From the NCBI RefSeq assembly GCF_029784155.1, contig NC_073693.1, positions 238,762,750 through 238,826,749 of the forward strand: DNA of 64,000 nt, written 5' to 3'. Shown one piece after another: positions 11,031-21,319 of the stretch. Every line of letters starts with the position of its first letter. Positions within the stretch are counted from its first letter, which is position 1. Origin of the DNA: Uranotaenia lowii. Lineage: Eukaryota > Arthropoda > Insecta > Diptera > Culicidae. A program made the position numbers and the translations under genes. The notes beneath the pieces were generated by a model, which ran no database searches, was not told the DNA's origin, and worked only from the letters and a program-made list of their open reading frames with translations.

Positions 11031-11334
11031 CACTCGCTTATACCGATCGAAGTGGTATCGTGTTCCTCGTGTAGAGACCATCAAAAGCAGCTGCTGGGAG
11101 CGATGGAAATGAAAGACAAAAGTACTAAGGACATATCCTAATGAATTGGTTGCTGGTTACTGTTGGTTTTCCCAAGGTTGCTAGAAAAGTTCCGTCGAAA
11201 CCAAACTCCTGGAATGTAGATCGTGACTGAGTTTTAGATTTTCGCTCGTTGTGTAGTGGTTTTGCCCTAGAGCAAGATGGTCTGTTGTTCCAGTTCCCGG
11301 CCTTACGTCCGAATGCGGCGGAATAATCTATCAA

Positions 11335-11600
11335 ATGTTCCGAGTACAATTAGCGCGTGGTCATTTTTTTAAGTTTTGTCACTCTCCAGTAGCCGTTGAT
11401 GGCACAGTTGATCCGACTCCATCCGGAATCAAAGTGAACTGGTTTACCTTGCAGCCTTTTTTTCGGTCCTATAGTTTCTCCGATGCATGGAGCGAATTTC
11501 GCCAAAACGGTTCCGCAAAACAACACCGAACGCCACACTTTTGTCTGTTTTTCTCCACACTGTATCAAGTAGTTTTTTTGTCTATTTATTTATATTTTTG
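11335..11600 (+). other. Unassigned noncoding stretch
   Basis: Chance ORFs are present on both strands with no recognisable domain. It lies between the LINE remnant and the CGGTCC-type repeat. Confidence 0.3.
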
Positions 11601-11639
11601 ACGTTTGTGTCGAGCGAGGGGTGTCTCGAATTGCAGTAT

Positions 11640-11915
11640 CCCGGATCGAAAAATCGGTCCAAAATCGGTCCAAAATCGGTCGAGATTTGGTCCGTTCAAC
11701 CCGTGAACCGATCCGAAAACAGACTAGAAAACAAACAAAATTCGGATCAATACAGTGCCCTGGTCACACAACTTTCGTGACGACGATAAGTTTTTGCGAG
11801 TGAGCTGTCAAAACAACCAGGCCTTTTCCAGACCAAAATCTGTCAGTTTTTCGATCGAAATCCGTCAGTTTTCCAACCGAAATCGGTCCGTTTTCCGACC
11901 AAAATCAACTGACGA
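11640..11915. repeat. Irregular short repeat built on AAATCGGTCC / TTTTCCGACC
   Basis: The motif AAAATCGGTCC recurs at 11652, 11662 and 11673. Variants (CGAAATCCGTCAG, CGAAATCGGTCCG, TTTTCCGACC, TCTGTCAGTTTTTCG) recur between 11820 and 11905 at irregular 10-25 bp spacing. The two clusters are about 130 bp apart. There is no coding potential. Confidence 0.55.
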
Positions 11916-12235
11916 CAGAATCCGAACGTGCTGCTAGTGCTGCCATTTATACAGTTGCTTATATTGATTTTAAAAAATGTCATAAATGAAAAAGAGGAGG
12001 AGGAGCGAATGCTATACACAGAAAAAAATTTTGACTATTACGTCTCACTGAAACTGAAACCTTTAAAATAAATCAACATGTAATTAACAAAACCTGTAAT
12101 TTTAAATTGTTTTCCTTGAAAGTTAACGTAGATTCATTGATTATTACAGCAAATGTCCTGTAAAAAAGTTGTATACTGAAAATTAAATGTCACGTAATTT
12201 GTTTTCCGACCTGTAAAATTACGGCAAATGTTCTG

Positions 12236-12735
12236 NNNNNNNNNNNNNNNNNNNNNNNNNNNNNNNNNNNNNNNNNNNNNNNNNNNNNNNNNNNNNNNNN
12301 NNNNNNNNNNNNNNNNNNNNNNNNNNNNNNNNNNNNNNNNNNNNNNNNNNNNNNNNNNNNNNNNNNNNNNNNNNNNNNNNNNNNNNNNNNNNNNNNNNNN
12401 NNNNNNNNNNNNNNNNNNNNNNNNNNNNNNNNNNNNNNNNNNNNNNNNNNNNNNNNNNNNNNNNNNNNNNNNNNNNNNNNNNNNNNNNNNNNNNNNNNNN
12501 NNNNNNNNNNNNNNNNNNNNNNNNNNNNNNNNNNNNNNNNNNNNNNNNNNNNNNNNNNNNNNNNNNNNNNNNNNNNNNNNNNNNNNNNNNNNNNNNNNNN
12601 NNNNNNNNNNNNNNNNNNNNNNNNNNNNNNNNNNNNNNNNNNNNNNNNNNNNNNNNNNNNNNNNNNNNNNNNNNNNNNNNNNNNNNNNNNNNNNNNNNNN
12701 NNNNNNNNNNNNNNNNNNNNNNNNNNNNNNNNNNN
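12236..12735. other. Assembly gap of exactly 500 N
   Basis: There are 500 consecutive N. The round number indicates a scaffold join of unknown real size. The flanking left side carries short internal repeats (TTACAGCAAATGTYCTG occurs twice, near 12146 and 12221), a likely reason for the assembly break. Any reading frame crossing it is meaningless. Confidence 0.98.
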
Positions 12736-13209
12736 CTTACAAAGTTTAAAAAAAAACCAAAGCATCTTGCTCTCTTGCTACACACACATAGGTACATAGG
12801 GCAAACATCAATTCAAACGAACTGGGAAAATACCTAAATACCTAAATAAATTTTCACGAGGAACAATTTTGTAGCTCCTGTAGTAATAATTTATCAGCAA
12901 AAAAGAAATCTTCTTATCATCTTCACAGAGATATTTGAAAAAAATCCAATAGATTTTCAAGTGACGAAAATATTAAAATTTTTGTGCTCCGGAAAATAAG
13001 CTCTTGTGATCGTTAAATCATCTTGATCTTTAATGTACGCACTGTTTACATGATATACATATTGTTTCTAAATTTCCACCATCATTTTTTTTTTATTTTT
13101 ACGCGAACGAAGCACCATTGATCGGGGCACGATGAGCATTTTCTGCCTTAGAATCTTTCAGAGAATTCAATTCGATGAAGTCAACTGAATTATAGATCTA
13201 CAGGTTGAC

Positions 13210-13290
13210 AATTTAGCCTATCGGTAAGGTGTCGGAGAGATGATCAGAAGACTGCCCACAGTGACCGAGATCGATTCCTGGTCGAGGCGA
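13210..13290 (+). repeat. tRNA-like (Pol III box) sequence in left arm
   Basis: Contains TAGCCTATCGGTAAGGTGTCGG (A-box-like) and GAGATCGATTCCTGG (B-box-like; the canonical core is GGTTCGANTCC). The spacing of about 50 bp suits an internal Pol III promoter. It does not fold as a convincing functional tRNA. Confidence 0.5.
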
Positions 13291-14700
13291 TTTTTTTTCA
13301 TTTACTTTTCATTATCGATCATTTTGATTCTTAATTAAGTTTATGGCATATCGGCAAATTATAATTCTAAAAAGAGAGTAATTAACACAGAAATTAAAAT
13401 TGATAGGGGGAAAAGTCAAATCTAGAGCGCTTTCGGTAGAAGAAACGGATAGATGGTGAAAGTGAGAGCTAAGAGCTTTGTTTTATCGACAGCTTTAAAC
13501 TACTTGATGTTTGATTCTTCGCCCCTGCACCAGCAGGTTGTTTGTAGTGAGTGACGAAGAAGCCACATTGCTACCCCCCAGACAACCAAAAGTCGTATTT
13601 TCTTTTACAGATTACATCGAATAGAATGTTATTTATACTCATTTTCGTATATCTGCACCTACAATGTGCGGTCCATGCATATTCTTTATCGTATTTAAAA
13701 GCATTGCATGATTTTATTACGACAAGAAGAGAGACTCGTATTTATGTACATATGAACTCGACCTTTGTGTACGACAATTCGCAAAAAATCAGTGAAACGA
13801 CCGATATACGGTGATCAGCCGTGACTGGGAGATTTTGTCGCGCTATGCATAAAATAATTCGAAATAAAAAACGTATATAACTGCATTGATTCGTAATAAT
13901 GTGCATGCAATCGTATACCTTTGCAAATTAATTCGCATGTCTGATTTTCGTAAAACGTATTTGCTGGCAATCGTAAAAGAATACAAAAAAGTTCAATAAA
14001 ACCGTTTATGATAATGGGACATCGATGATTGGAATCGTATTAAAGGAGGCTTCAAAATGTTGGTCTATTTTTAGATCATCGATGACGTGCTCTACGATTT
14101 AAAAGATTTAAGTTATAGAAATATACGATTTGCTATTGGTTTAATGCCTTTGAAGCAAATCCCCTTGAATTTATATATTTCAGATAGCGTCGAGGAACCA
14201 TCATGGGCTGCAGATCGTATGGTCAGGGGATCAAGTCCAGGTACTAACATTAACTTCATGAACGTTGAAAAAAAATCAGCAATCAGGTAAATAATAAATA
14301 CCGTACAATACCGTAAACTTGAATTTGACAGCAAAAAACGCATTTCTTTGAAATAATCTTATTTTTATTATTTTTGGGGATAAATAAACCAATTGGTTTA
14401 AAGTACAAAAAAATAATAATCTTATTTTAATTCAACTGACGGAAAAAGAGAGCCCTGCACTCAAGTCGCAAAAGACGACCAAATAAGTTGTCAAACTTTC
14501 CATATTGTTACGAAAAATGTCGTATATTACAACCTCAATCATCTATATGATGATGAAAATTGTCATAGAATATTCCAAAAAGAATCAGGGTAGTCGTAAA
14601 TGACGCATGACAAGTCGTGCAAATCGTAATTTAATACAATCCAAATCAAGAATATGTTTGCTAATGTACCTATATGGCCTCCAAAATGATACGTATATAC

Positions 14701-15805
14701 TAGAGATGTACCGAATATTCGGTCGGCCGAATATTCGGCGCCGAATACCGCCGAAAAACCGTTAAGCCGAATTTTCGGCTCACCGAATAGTTGAGCTAAG
14801 TATTCGGCCGAATAGGCCGAATATCTACTAAAGACTTGTAAATTTAAAAAAAAAAATTTATAATTTATAAAATGTCCAAAAGAAATGTTGTAAAAGCTAC
14901 ACAATCATTAAAAACTTATGGTTACTGCAAATCATCTAAGGTGTATCCGCGTATCTTTCACTGTAGATCGTACAGGAGAATGCTGAACGGTTTCGCTATA
15001 TACTTTGATTATAGTTTGTTCCAGATTTTCTGGATATATTCAGACTTGCCCATGATTCCAGTAAAAAATCCAGATAAATCAAATCTGGTCGAGATGTGAA
15101 ATATTGTTTAAAACTTCCCGAGTTTTGCTCGAGTTTAATAAGATTATTTGCTAAATCAAATAAAAAACTGAAATTCCTCTTTAAACTTTTTTTGATTTCG
15201 TGTTCAATAGCTATTTTTCAAAAATTTCAAAATATACTTAAATTTTCCCCTTTTTTATTTATTTTTAAATGTTCTGAATGTCTGACCGTGCGAATACGTG
15301 TGGTTGAAAGTATGGAATGCTTAAGGTTAAAGATCATCTATCTTGTCAAAAACTATTTTGAAGATATCTTACTCAAATTCGACCTTCATCTAATTCAATA
15401 TCAAAGAAACTATTTCAAAAAGCTTGGCACTTGTTTCGACATGATTGATCCCAGATTTCACTTGAATTCAATCTCTTTGGTGATCGCCCTAGAAGTAATT
15501 AGTCATCTGATGTCTTTTCAGTTAATGGAGGCATTTTAAAAATCAGAAAGACCCCTACTTAAAAAACATCTTATAATACATCATCCGATAATATCATCTG
15601 GTTGTAATTAATCGAATAATAACGTGAGGGACATTAATATAGAAGAAATTGAAAGCATTGAAATAATCGCTTTAGTTTTTTCATTTAAAACTAAATAGAA
15701 TATTCGACCGAATATTCGGCCGAATATTCGTTTGGCCGAATAGTTGAAAAGGTCAATATTCGGTATTCGGCCGTTCGCCGAATACCACTATTCGGTACAT
15801 CTCTA
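14701..15805. mobile_element. hAT-type transposon with 8 bp target duplication
   Basis: GTATATAC flanks both ends exactly (14693-14700 and 15806-15813). The termini are inverted repeats, TAGAGATGTACCGAATATTC at the left and the matching GGTACATCTCTA at the right. Subterminal CCGAATATTCGGCC-type palindromes are abundant. An 8 bp target duplication is the hAT signature (established). The 1105 bp interior holds a degraded transposase. It inserted into the older inverted-repeat element at 13110-16192. Confidence 0.85.
14871..15540 (+). pseudogene. Decayed hAT transposase
   Basis: The plus-strand frames, broken by frameshifts, show LIRLFAKSNKKLKFLF, LVKNYFEDILLKFDL and CFDMIDPRFHLNSISLV. The last resembles the 'LDPRFK' block before the dimerisation domain of hAT transposases. 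The N-terminal zinc finger and the DDE residues are not visible. The assignment is supported by the hAT-type flanks of the element. Confidence 0.5.
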
Positions 15806-16007
15806 GTATATACTGGTTTTGCTACATTATATACGATATGTTTACACGTATATTTGCACGTATATTTGCGTTGCAAATTCGAAATACCCATCAAATGGTT
15901 GTCTGGGCCACAACCAGCTACGGATGAGATACATACAGACATACATTATTTTGTATTGCTTTGTTTGATGGATCTACGACTCATGAATGGTAAATGTAGA
16001 AAAAATA

Positions 16008-16072
16008 GCCTTGACCTGGAATCGAACTCGAGTCCTCTGATTCTATTTCCGACACTTTACCAATAGCCCAAA
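16008..16072 (-). repeat. tRNA-like (Pol III box) sequence in right arm
   Basis: On the minus strand, GGGCTATTGGTAAAGTGTCGG is followed about 30 bp later by GAGTTCGATTCCAGGTCAAG, an excellent B-box. It is the inverted partner of 13210-13290 and the better preserved of the two. Confidence 0.55.
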
Positions 16073-16192
16073 TCATCGGATGAAACAAGTCATGCTGTAC
16101 TCTATAATTCAGTTGACTTCATCGAGTTGAATCCGATTCTACGGCTAGATTCTACGGCAAAAAATGCTCATCGTGCCCGATTAATGGTGCTT

Positions 16193-17220
16193 ATACTGCC
16201 CCAGAGGGGAGGGGAGGGGGGTTACAGTGACTGATTTTCAGCTTTCGGCAAAAAAATTTAAAAATGCATTTTTAAACGTTTTTATCTACTTTTACAAGTT
16301 TTAGCTAGTTAGGAAATAGACTTTTTTATGTCTGGACACGAAACAATGATGTAATTTACATATTCTAGCTGTTTTCTTAATCAAATAAGCGTCCTTTTTA
16401 AGGTGGCTATCATACCCTTATCTCCCCTACATCAAATTGACGTCCCATGAACCTTAAAACTTTTGATGGGTAAACCGTATGATTCTCTGTGGACATAAGT
16501 TTTTTTTTAAAAACCATTGAAGCTGTAAAGTGTTGCATGTTGCCACAGTTGACGGTGGTCGTTCATTGTTATCAAAAGATGTTTTTTATTCCAAATTGTG
16601 CTATTTTATTCATACGGGTTGTGTTGCTCGATTTGCTGACACCTTACTATGTTCACAAGACTCTTCTTGGAACCCCCTAGTTTTAGTTACTTTTCTACAA
16701 TGTATACCTTCAAAGGTATAAACAGCGGGACCAATAAAAGCTCCAAATCCAACAAACTTGTCGATAGACTCGGCACGCAATTGTAGTGCCGGTCATCCTC
16801 TCACTAAAGCCAGCTGATGATTAATACTCTATATCCAGCTTCACATTGAAGAGGGTTGGTACTTGGGAACTGTTGGACACAACCCAACAATTGTCACTTT
16901 CCAACAAGATAGGTACTCATCCGGACCGAAGATTAGTACCGGGAACATTCCTGGCTGTGCTTTCTGACTCAATTACTTAACACCTCACTTCAAGTTAGTA
17001 GGTAACCAAACCATCTATCGTCGACTGCAGACCAACAACGGAAACCGGTGGGAAAAAAGTGGGTAAGTAAATTCTCGAGTTCAATCTCCAGGCCAAGTCC
17101 AAACAATCTGTCTGCTGGTGCAAGGTTTATTATATTTTGGAATCTTTGGTGTGCAGCTAAGCCGCGATTTGCTGCTTCCATTCAATACATATCGATAAAT
17201 TTGTCTAAATATATACTAGG
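16193..17220. other. Noncoding stretch, partly repetitive
   Basis: 16440-16570 shares GTGTTGCATG and AGTTGACGGT wording with 39860-39955, suggesting an uncharacterised repeat. A purine run (GAGGGGAGGGGAGGGGGG) lies at 16203-16220. No gene was found. Confidence 0.4.
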
Positions 17221-17279
17221 GTGAGATTGGAATTCATTCCACCCCTCTACTAATCCCGACCATTGCAAATGAGCTGCTG

Positions 17280-17520
17280 CTGCTGCTGCACTCCCGAAAG
17301 TAACAGCGATTCATTCATATAAGCTCTTCGGTCGGTTCGGTCTACGTGAGTTTTGCAAATTCGTTATCTGAGCGCGCAATTTTTCCCTATCCTACCCAGA
17401 GTCTTCTGGGGGAATTCGGCGATACCACCGGTGTGTGTGATTAGTCTTGCTGCGTTTCTATCGTCCGTTGGAAGTGAGTTGCATTTTACTAGCCGCTGCT
17501 GTTTTACATTACTGCAGAAG
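17280..17520 (+). promoter_or_regulatory. Possible promoter and 5' noncoding exon
   Basis: A CpG-richer island in AT-rich surroundings. ATATAAG at about 17317 could be a TATA element. GGTCGGTTCGGTCTACGTGAG follows at the distance expected of a start-site region. The island ends in two plausible splice donors, GAA/GTGAGT at 17474 and AAG/GTAACT at 17521. There is no long ORF. It could be exon 1 of the plus-strand gene at 24676, about 7 kb downstream. This is inference from sequence texture only. Confidence 0.3.
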
Positions 17521-17896
17521 GTAACTAAACTTTTTTTTTCACAAATTTTGCAAGTGATAAATATTGTGTTACGAAATTATTGTGATCGTATCGTAAAAAA
17601 AGGTGTTGCATTTCAATCATCGCGTAATCAAATGTAGGTCAACGAGGACATATTTTTCGTGACCTTCCTGGACACTGAAAGATAAGCCAAGGATAGTCTA
17701 TCGATTATCGAAGCTTATTTTATAGGAGAAAAAATAATGGTTATTTTTAAATTGTGACCCAAAGATGGGTCTTGACTCAAACATTCAGTCAGCGAAACTT
17801 TTTTTTGTAGAGAAATGAATCCAACTTAGATGAAATTTCAGGGACTAGATAAGGGAAAATTGATGTTGAAAAACATGCGAAAAAAAAATTCGCCTT

Positions 17897-17970
17897 GTCT
17901 CCCGGTGAGACTTGAACCCACATCTTGCGCCTCTCCGGGGCCCATGTATTAACATTCTACTACAGGAGAC
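17897..17970 (-). repeat. 74-nt tRNA-like unit 1
   Basis: On the minus strand it runs from GTCTCCT to GGGAGAC, which pair as a 7 bp acceptor stem. The T-arm is GTGGG-TTCAAGT-CTCAC, an ideal B-box. A GGGCC / GGCGC stem with a 7-nt loop holding GGA occupies the anticodon position, with one mismatch. A D-arm (GTAG...TAC) is weak. It is embedded in a repeated element, so it is tRNA-derived repeat rather than a host tRNA gene. Confidence 0.6.
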
Positions 17971-18398
17971 CAACCTGGCGTATGAATATTATACTGGTTG
18001 AGTGTCGATGTCTATCGGAATGAAGGGAATAGTTCTCCCATGTGATCATAATCATTTTTCTTGGTCTATTTCTATTCCCATCTTTTCATCTTACGGTAGT
18101 TGGACTCAAATTTGGATATTTTAGGCACGGCAAGATTTGCATTGCCTTCTCATATACTGCACGGGTTGTCAGTTATGATGAGAAATGATGCGTTTGCCGT
18201 ATTTGGATATCCAACCAAATTCGGTGTTTGGCACCGCCTTATTTTCTATTTTTAAATTGTGACCCAAAGATGGGTCTTGACTCAAACATTCAGTCAGCGA
18301 AACTTTTTTTGTAGAGAAATGAATCCAACTTAGATGAAATTTCAGGGACTAGATAAGGGAAAATTGATGTTGAAAAACATGCGAAAAAAATTCGCCTT

Positions 18399-18472
18399 GT
18401 CTCCCGGTGAGACTTGAACCCACATCTTGCGCCTCTCCGGGGCCCATGTATTAACATTCTACTACAGGAGAC
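18399..18472 (-). repeat. 74-nt tRNA-like unit 2
   Basis: Identical in layout to the unit at 17897-17970, in the same orientation. It lies in the spacer (partial unit B) of the hairpin insertion. Acceptor and T-arm pairing are intact. Confidence 0.6.
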
Positions 18473-18871
18473 CAACCTGGCGTATGAATATTATACTGGT
18501 TGAGTGTCGATGTCTATCGGAATGAAGGAAAAAAAAAAGTTTCGCTGACTGAATGTTTGAGTCAAGACCCATCTTTGGGTCACAATTTAAAAATAGAAAA
18601 TAAGGCGGTGCCAAACACCGAATTTGGTTGGATATCCAAATACGGCAAACGCATCATTTCTCATCATAACTGACAACCCGTGCAGTATATGAGAAGGCAA
18701 TGCAAATCTTGCCGTGCCTAAAATATCCAAATTTGAGTCCAACTACCGTAAGATGAAAAGATGGGAATAGAAATAGACCAAGAAAAATGATTATGATCAC
18801 ATGGGAGAACTATTCCCTTCATTCCGATAGACATCGACACTCAACCAGTATAATATTCATACGCCAGGTTG

Positions 18872-18944
18872 GTCTCCTGTAGTAGAATGTTAATACATGG
18901 GCCCCGGAGAGGCGCAAGATGTGGGTTAAGTCTCACCGGGAGAC
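18872..18944 (+). repeat. 73-nt tRNA-like unit 3 with broken T-loop
   Basis: Inverted copy of the other two units. The T-loop has lost one C (GGGTTAAGTCTC in place of GGGTTCAAGTCTC), which damages the B-box. This single-base difference gives a marker for comparing the arms. Confidence 0.6.
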
Positions 18945-19458
18945 AAGGCGAATTTTTTTTTTCGCATGTTTTTCAACATCAATTTTCCCTTATCTAGTCC
19001 CTGAAATTTCATCTAAGTTGGATTCATTTCTCTACAAAAAATAATGGTTATTTTTATCAAGGCCAAGTGCATTGAAATTTTCCCTAGGCTTCTGGTTCCA
19101 ATAATTAATACGTATCACCTCTAACTTAGAAATCAATTTATCTGAAGATGATTGCAAGTAAAATAGTTGAATGTTCTTCGCTGAATGTGTGTGTCCTAAC
19201 CAGATCAACCACACGGATGCTTAAAATCAGTAACATGCATTTGAATAAGAAATATGGAATCTAAAACATACATTCTCGTTTGAAGTCTTGAAAAGGACGA
19301 TAAGTTATAATATACAAAGGAGTAAAATATCTGTGAGATTGTGATTCTAAGAAAACCAAAAAAAAAATAACACATTTATTAAATTCAGACTTGGGTAGTA
19401 GGATTCGTCCTAAACACATAGAAATCTTTAAAACATGTTTCAAATTTTCATCTTTTAA

Positions 19459-19759
19459 GAGCAAGTTCACTGGTGTTGGGAAAAAGTGGTAGAAATTTTG
19501 ACATTTTGAAAATTTTACCATGCAAAAATGTTTTCAAGATCTTGGGGTGTTGTATTTTTCTACAACACTCTTTTTATTTCAGCCGTATGTGATGGAAATA
19601 TTGCTATTTTTGCATCACAGCATGCGAAAATACAACACGTGTTGTAAAAAAACTTGAAGGTCGCGGATCTTGAAAACGTTTTTGCATTGTAATGTTTTCA
19701 AAATGTGCCAAAAGTGTCAAAATTTCTACCACTTTTTCCCAACACGAGTGAACTTGATC
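19459..19759. mobile_element. Tourist-like MITE, copy 1 (TAA duplication)
   Basis: The terminal inverted repeat begins GAGCAAGTTCACTGGTGTTG and continues into GGGAAAAAGTGGTAG. The whole element is close to a palindrome. TAA flanks both sides (19456-19458 and 19760-19762). A 3 bp TAA duplication fits PIF/Harbinger-derived MITEs. There is no ORF. Confidence 0.75.
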
Positions 19760-19766
19760 TAAGTAA

Positions 19767-20076
19767 GAGCAAGTTCACTGGTGTTGGGAAAAAGTGGTAG
19801 AAATTTTGACACTTGTGACACATTTTGAAAACTTTACCATGAAAAAACTTTTTCAAGATCCTCAATTCAGTTCGGCCTTCAATTTTTATTACAACACGTG
19901 TTGTAGTTTCGCATGCTGTGATGCAAAAATAGCAATATTTCTATCACATACGGCTGAAATAGAAACGGTGCTGTAAAAATTACAATGCCCAAAGATCTTG
20001 GAAACATTTATGCATGGTAAAATTTTCAAGATGTCAAAATTTCTACCACTTTTTCCCAACACCAGTGAACTTGCTC
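19767..20076. mobile_element. Tourist-like MITE, copy 2, adjacent to copy 1
   Basis: Same terminal repeat and layout as the preceding MITE, only 7 bp further on. TAA flanks lie at 19764-19766 and 20077-20079. The interior CAACACGTGTTGTA palindrome is shared. Confidence 0.75.
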
Positions 20077-20079
20077 TAA

Positions 20080-21319
20080 CACATATTATAAGCTAGAATT
20101 TTTTTTCAGTTCAAGAGATAAGTGAAGCAGGCGTTGGATTGGAAGGACGTGAAAAATTTTCATGTTGTGTCAAAAATACAAATTGTTTAAATTTCCGTTT
20201 CCGATACGAAATTACATGTCAAGTGGTATTGTAAGAGAGAGCAGTCTTATAGTTATGTAGATGTCCAATACTAGAAGCCTGTTATCTTCAATACAATCGA
20301 TTTCCCAGAAGAATCTTCATTTTAAAAAAATGGAAGCACGCAGCTAAGTTTCCTTATATTTTAAATTTATTCCTAGAAAATATTAATTCATCAGTTGCAA
20401 TTTGAAAATTGACAGAAACATTATCGAAATTCGGTACAAAACAATTTTTTTAAGGATGAGTTGGCAACTTTTACGTAGTTCGATCGATAATCATGTTATC
20501 AATTAGTTCGATATTGAGTGATTTGAGATTCTATAATGATCTTATTGAATTCTCCTCCAATTTTTTTAATAACAATAAAATAATGTTTATGTCAGTTTTT
20601 GAACAAAATATGCTATCAGTCAACGTTTATGTGTATTTTAGAAAATTTATAATTGTCTTAAATATGAATTTTTCTTGAATTTCTATCTTTGCAAGATCAT
20701 CAATCGTTTAGTTCTAAAGTATAAAATAGGTTGAAATATATAACTCAACAAAAGTTTGTCAATCGTAAAAATGTATGTAAAAAATAGTAAAATATGATAA
20801 AGAATAGTTATGTTACCCTTATTCGATTTTTATAAGTTTTAATGTGAAGGGTGAATGATACTACAGACTGTTCCAAAAATTATTAATTCATCTTCTTTCA
20901 ACAATGATTAAAAAAATATATTATTTTCAAACATACTGCAACATAGTGTTTTCTTTCAATTTATAAGTTTTTGTAGGGTATGCGAGTTCTCTTACTTTTC
21001 TCCTCGCTTAGTGCTTTCTCCGACCATTTTTGCCTCTCTAGGCCAATCATTCTTGAATCCCAAAAAGTTTCAATTGGACGAATCTCTGAGCAGTTTGGTG
21101 TGGGTTCACGTCTTTCGGTAAACATATGAACTTGTTGACTCCAAATCACTTTAATGCATTCTCAGAGTAGAGGTACGAAGCGAAATCACCCCAAAAGATT
21201 GTAGGATTATTATGCTGATTAAGGTAACACCCTTTTTAACATTTTTGCACGAAAAAATTGCGATTCATTGTACCTGTGGTTTGAATGGACAAAACCTTTT
21301 ACCGCATTCACACATGGCT
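20080..21319. other. AT-rich stretch without recognised features
   Basis: No coding or repeat structure was identified beyond short chance ORFs. Confidence 0.4.

Larger units (their letters stand above)
8040..11100 (-). mobile_element. R1-clade LINE remnant
   Basis: In minus-strand order, an RT fragment (about 11030-10400) is followed by noncoding filler (10400-9050), a C-terminal zinc-finger region (about 9010-8687) and a 3' UTR with an internal tandem duplication (about 8450-8270). The wording fits R1-clade elements of mosquitoes: LPAGAQVVEFAD in the RT and SPYCPECVDTKESAEQ in the C-terminal finger. The 1.3 kb between RT and finger does not read as R1. It is probably one or more later insertions plus decay, including a GC-rich block at 9480-9800 that resembles a LINE UTR. 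Confidence 0.7.
13110..16192. mobile_element. Inverted-repeat element with tRNA-like arms
   Basis: The left arm (13110 to about 13290) and right arm (about 16008 to 16192) are inverted copies. Both begin AAGCACCATT, then CGGGGCACGATGAGCATT or a near match, then TCGATGAAGTCAACTGAAT. Each arm contains a tRNA-like stretch with a B-box (GATCGATTCCTGG on the left, GTTCGATTCCAGG in the right arm read on the minus strand). The interior is AT-rich with many CGTAT motifs and has no transposase. A hAT element (14701-15805) was inserted later. Before that insertion the element was about 2 kb. No clear target duplication was found. Confidence 0.65.
17750..19040. mobile_element. Long hairpin (foldback) insertion carrying tRNA-like units
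   Basis: 17806-18308 is the near-perfect reverse complement of 18532-19040, and 18309-18531 forms the spacer. The spacer side repeats the first half of the left arm, so the insertion reads unit A, partial unit B, inverted unit C. A direct repeat, ATAATGGTTATTTTTA, lies immediately outside both ends (17734-17749 and 19041-19056) and looks like a long target-site duplication. Each unit contains a 73-74 nt tRNA-like sequence. There is no protein-coding capacity. Confidence 0.75.

Noticed and set aside
12190..12797. ORFs of about 190 codons
   Set aside because: They consist almost wholly of N from the assembly gap.
17897..18944. Host tRNA genes
   Set aside because: The tRNA-like units occur as repeats inside a mobile insertion, have a mismatched anticodon stem and weak D-arm, and one has a broken T-loop.
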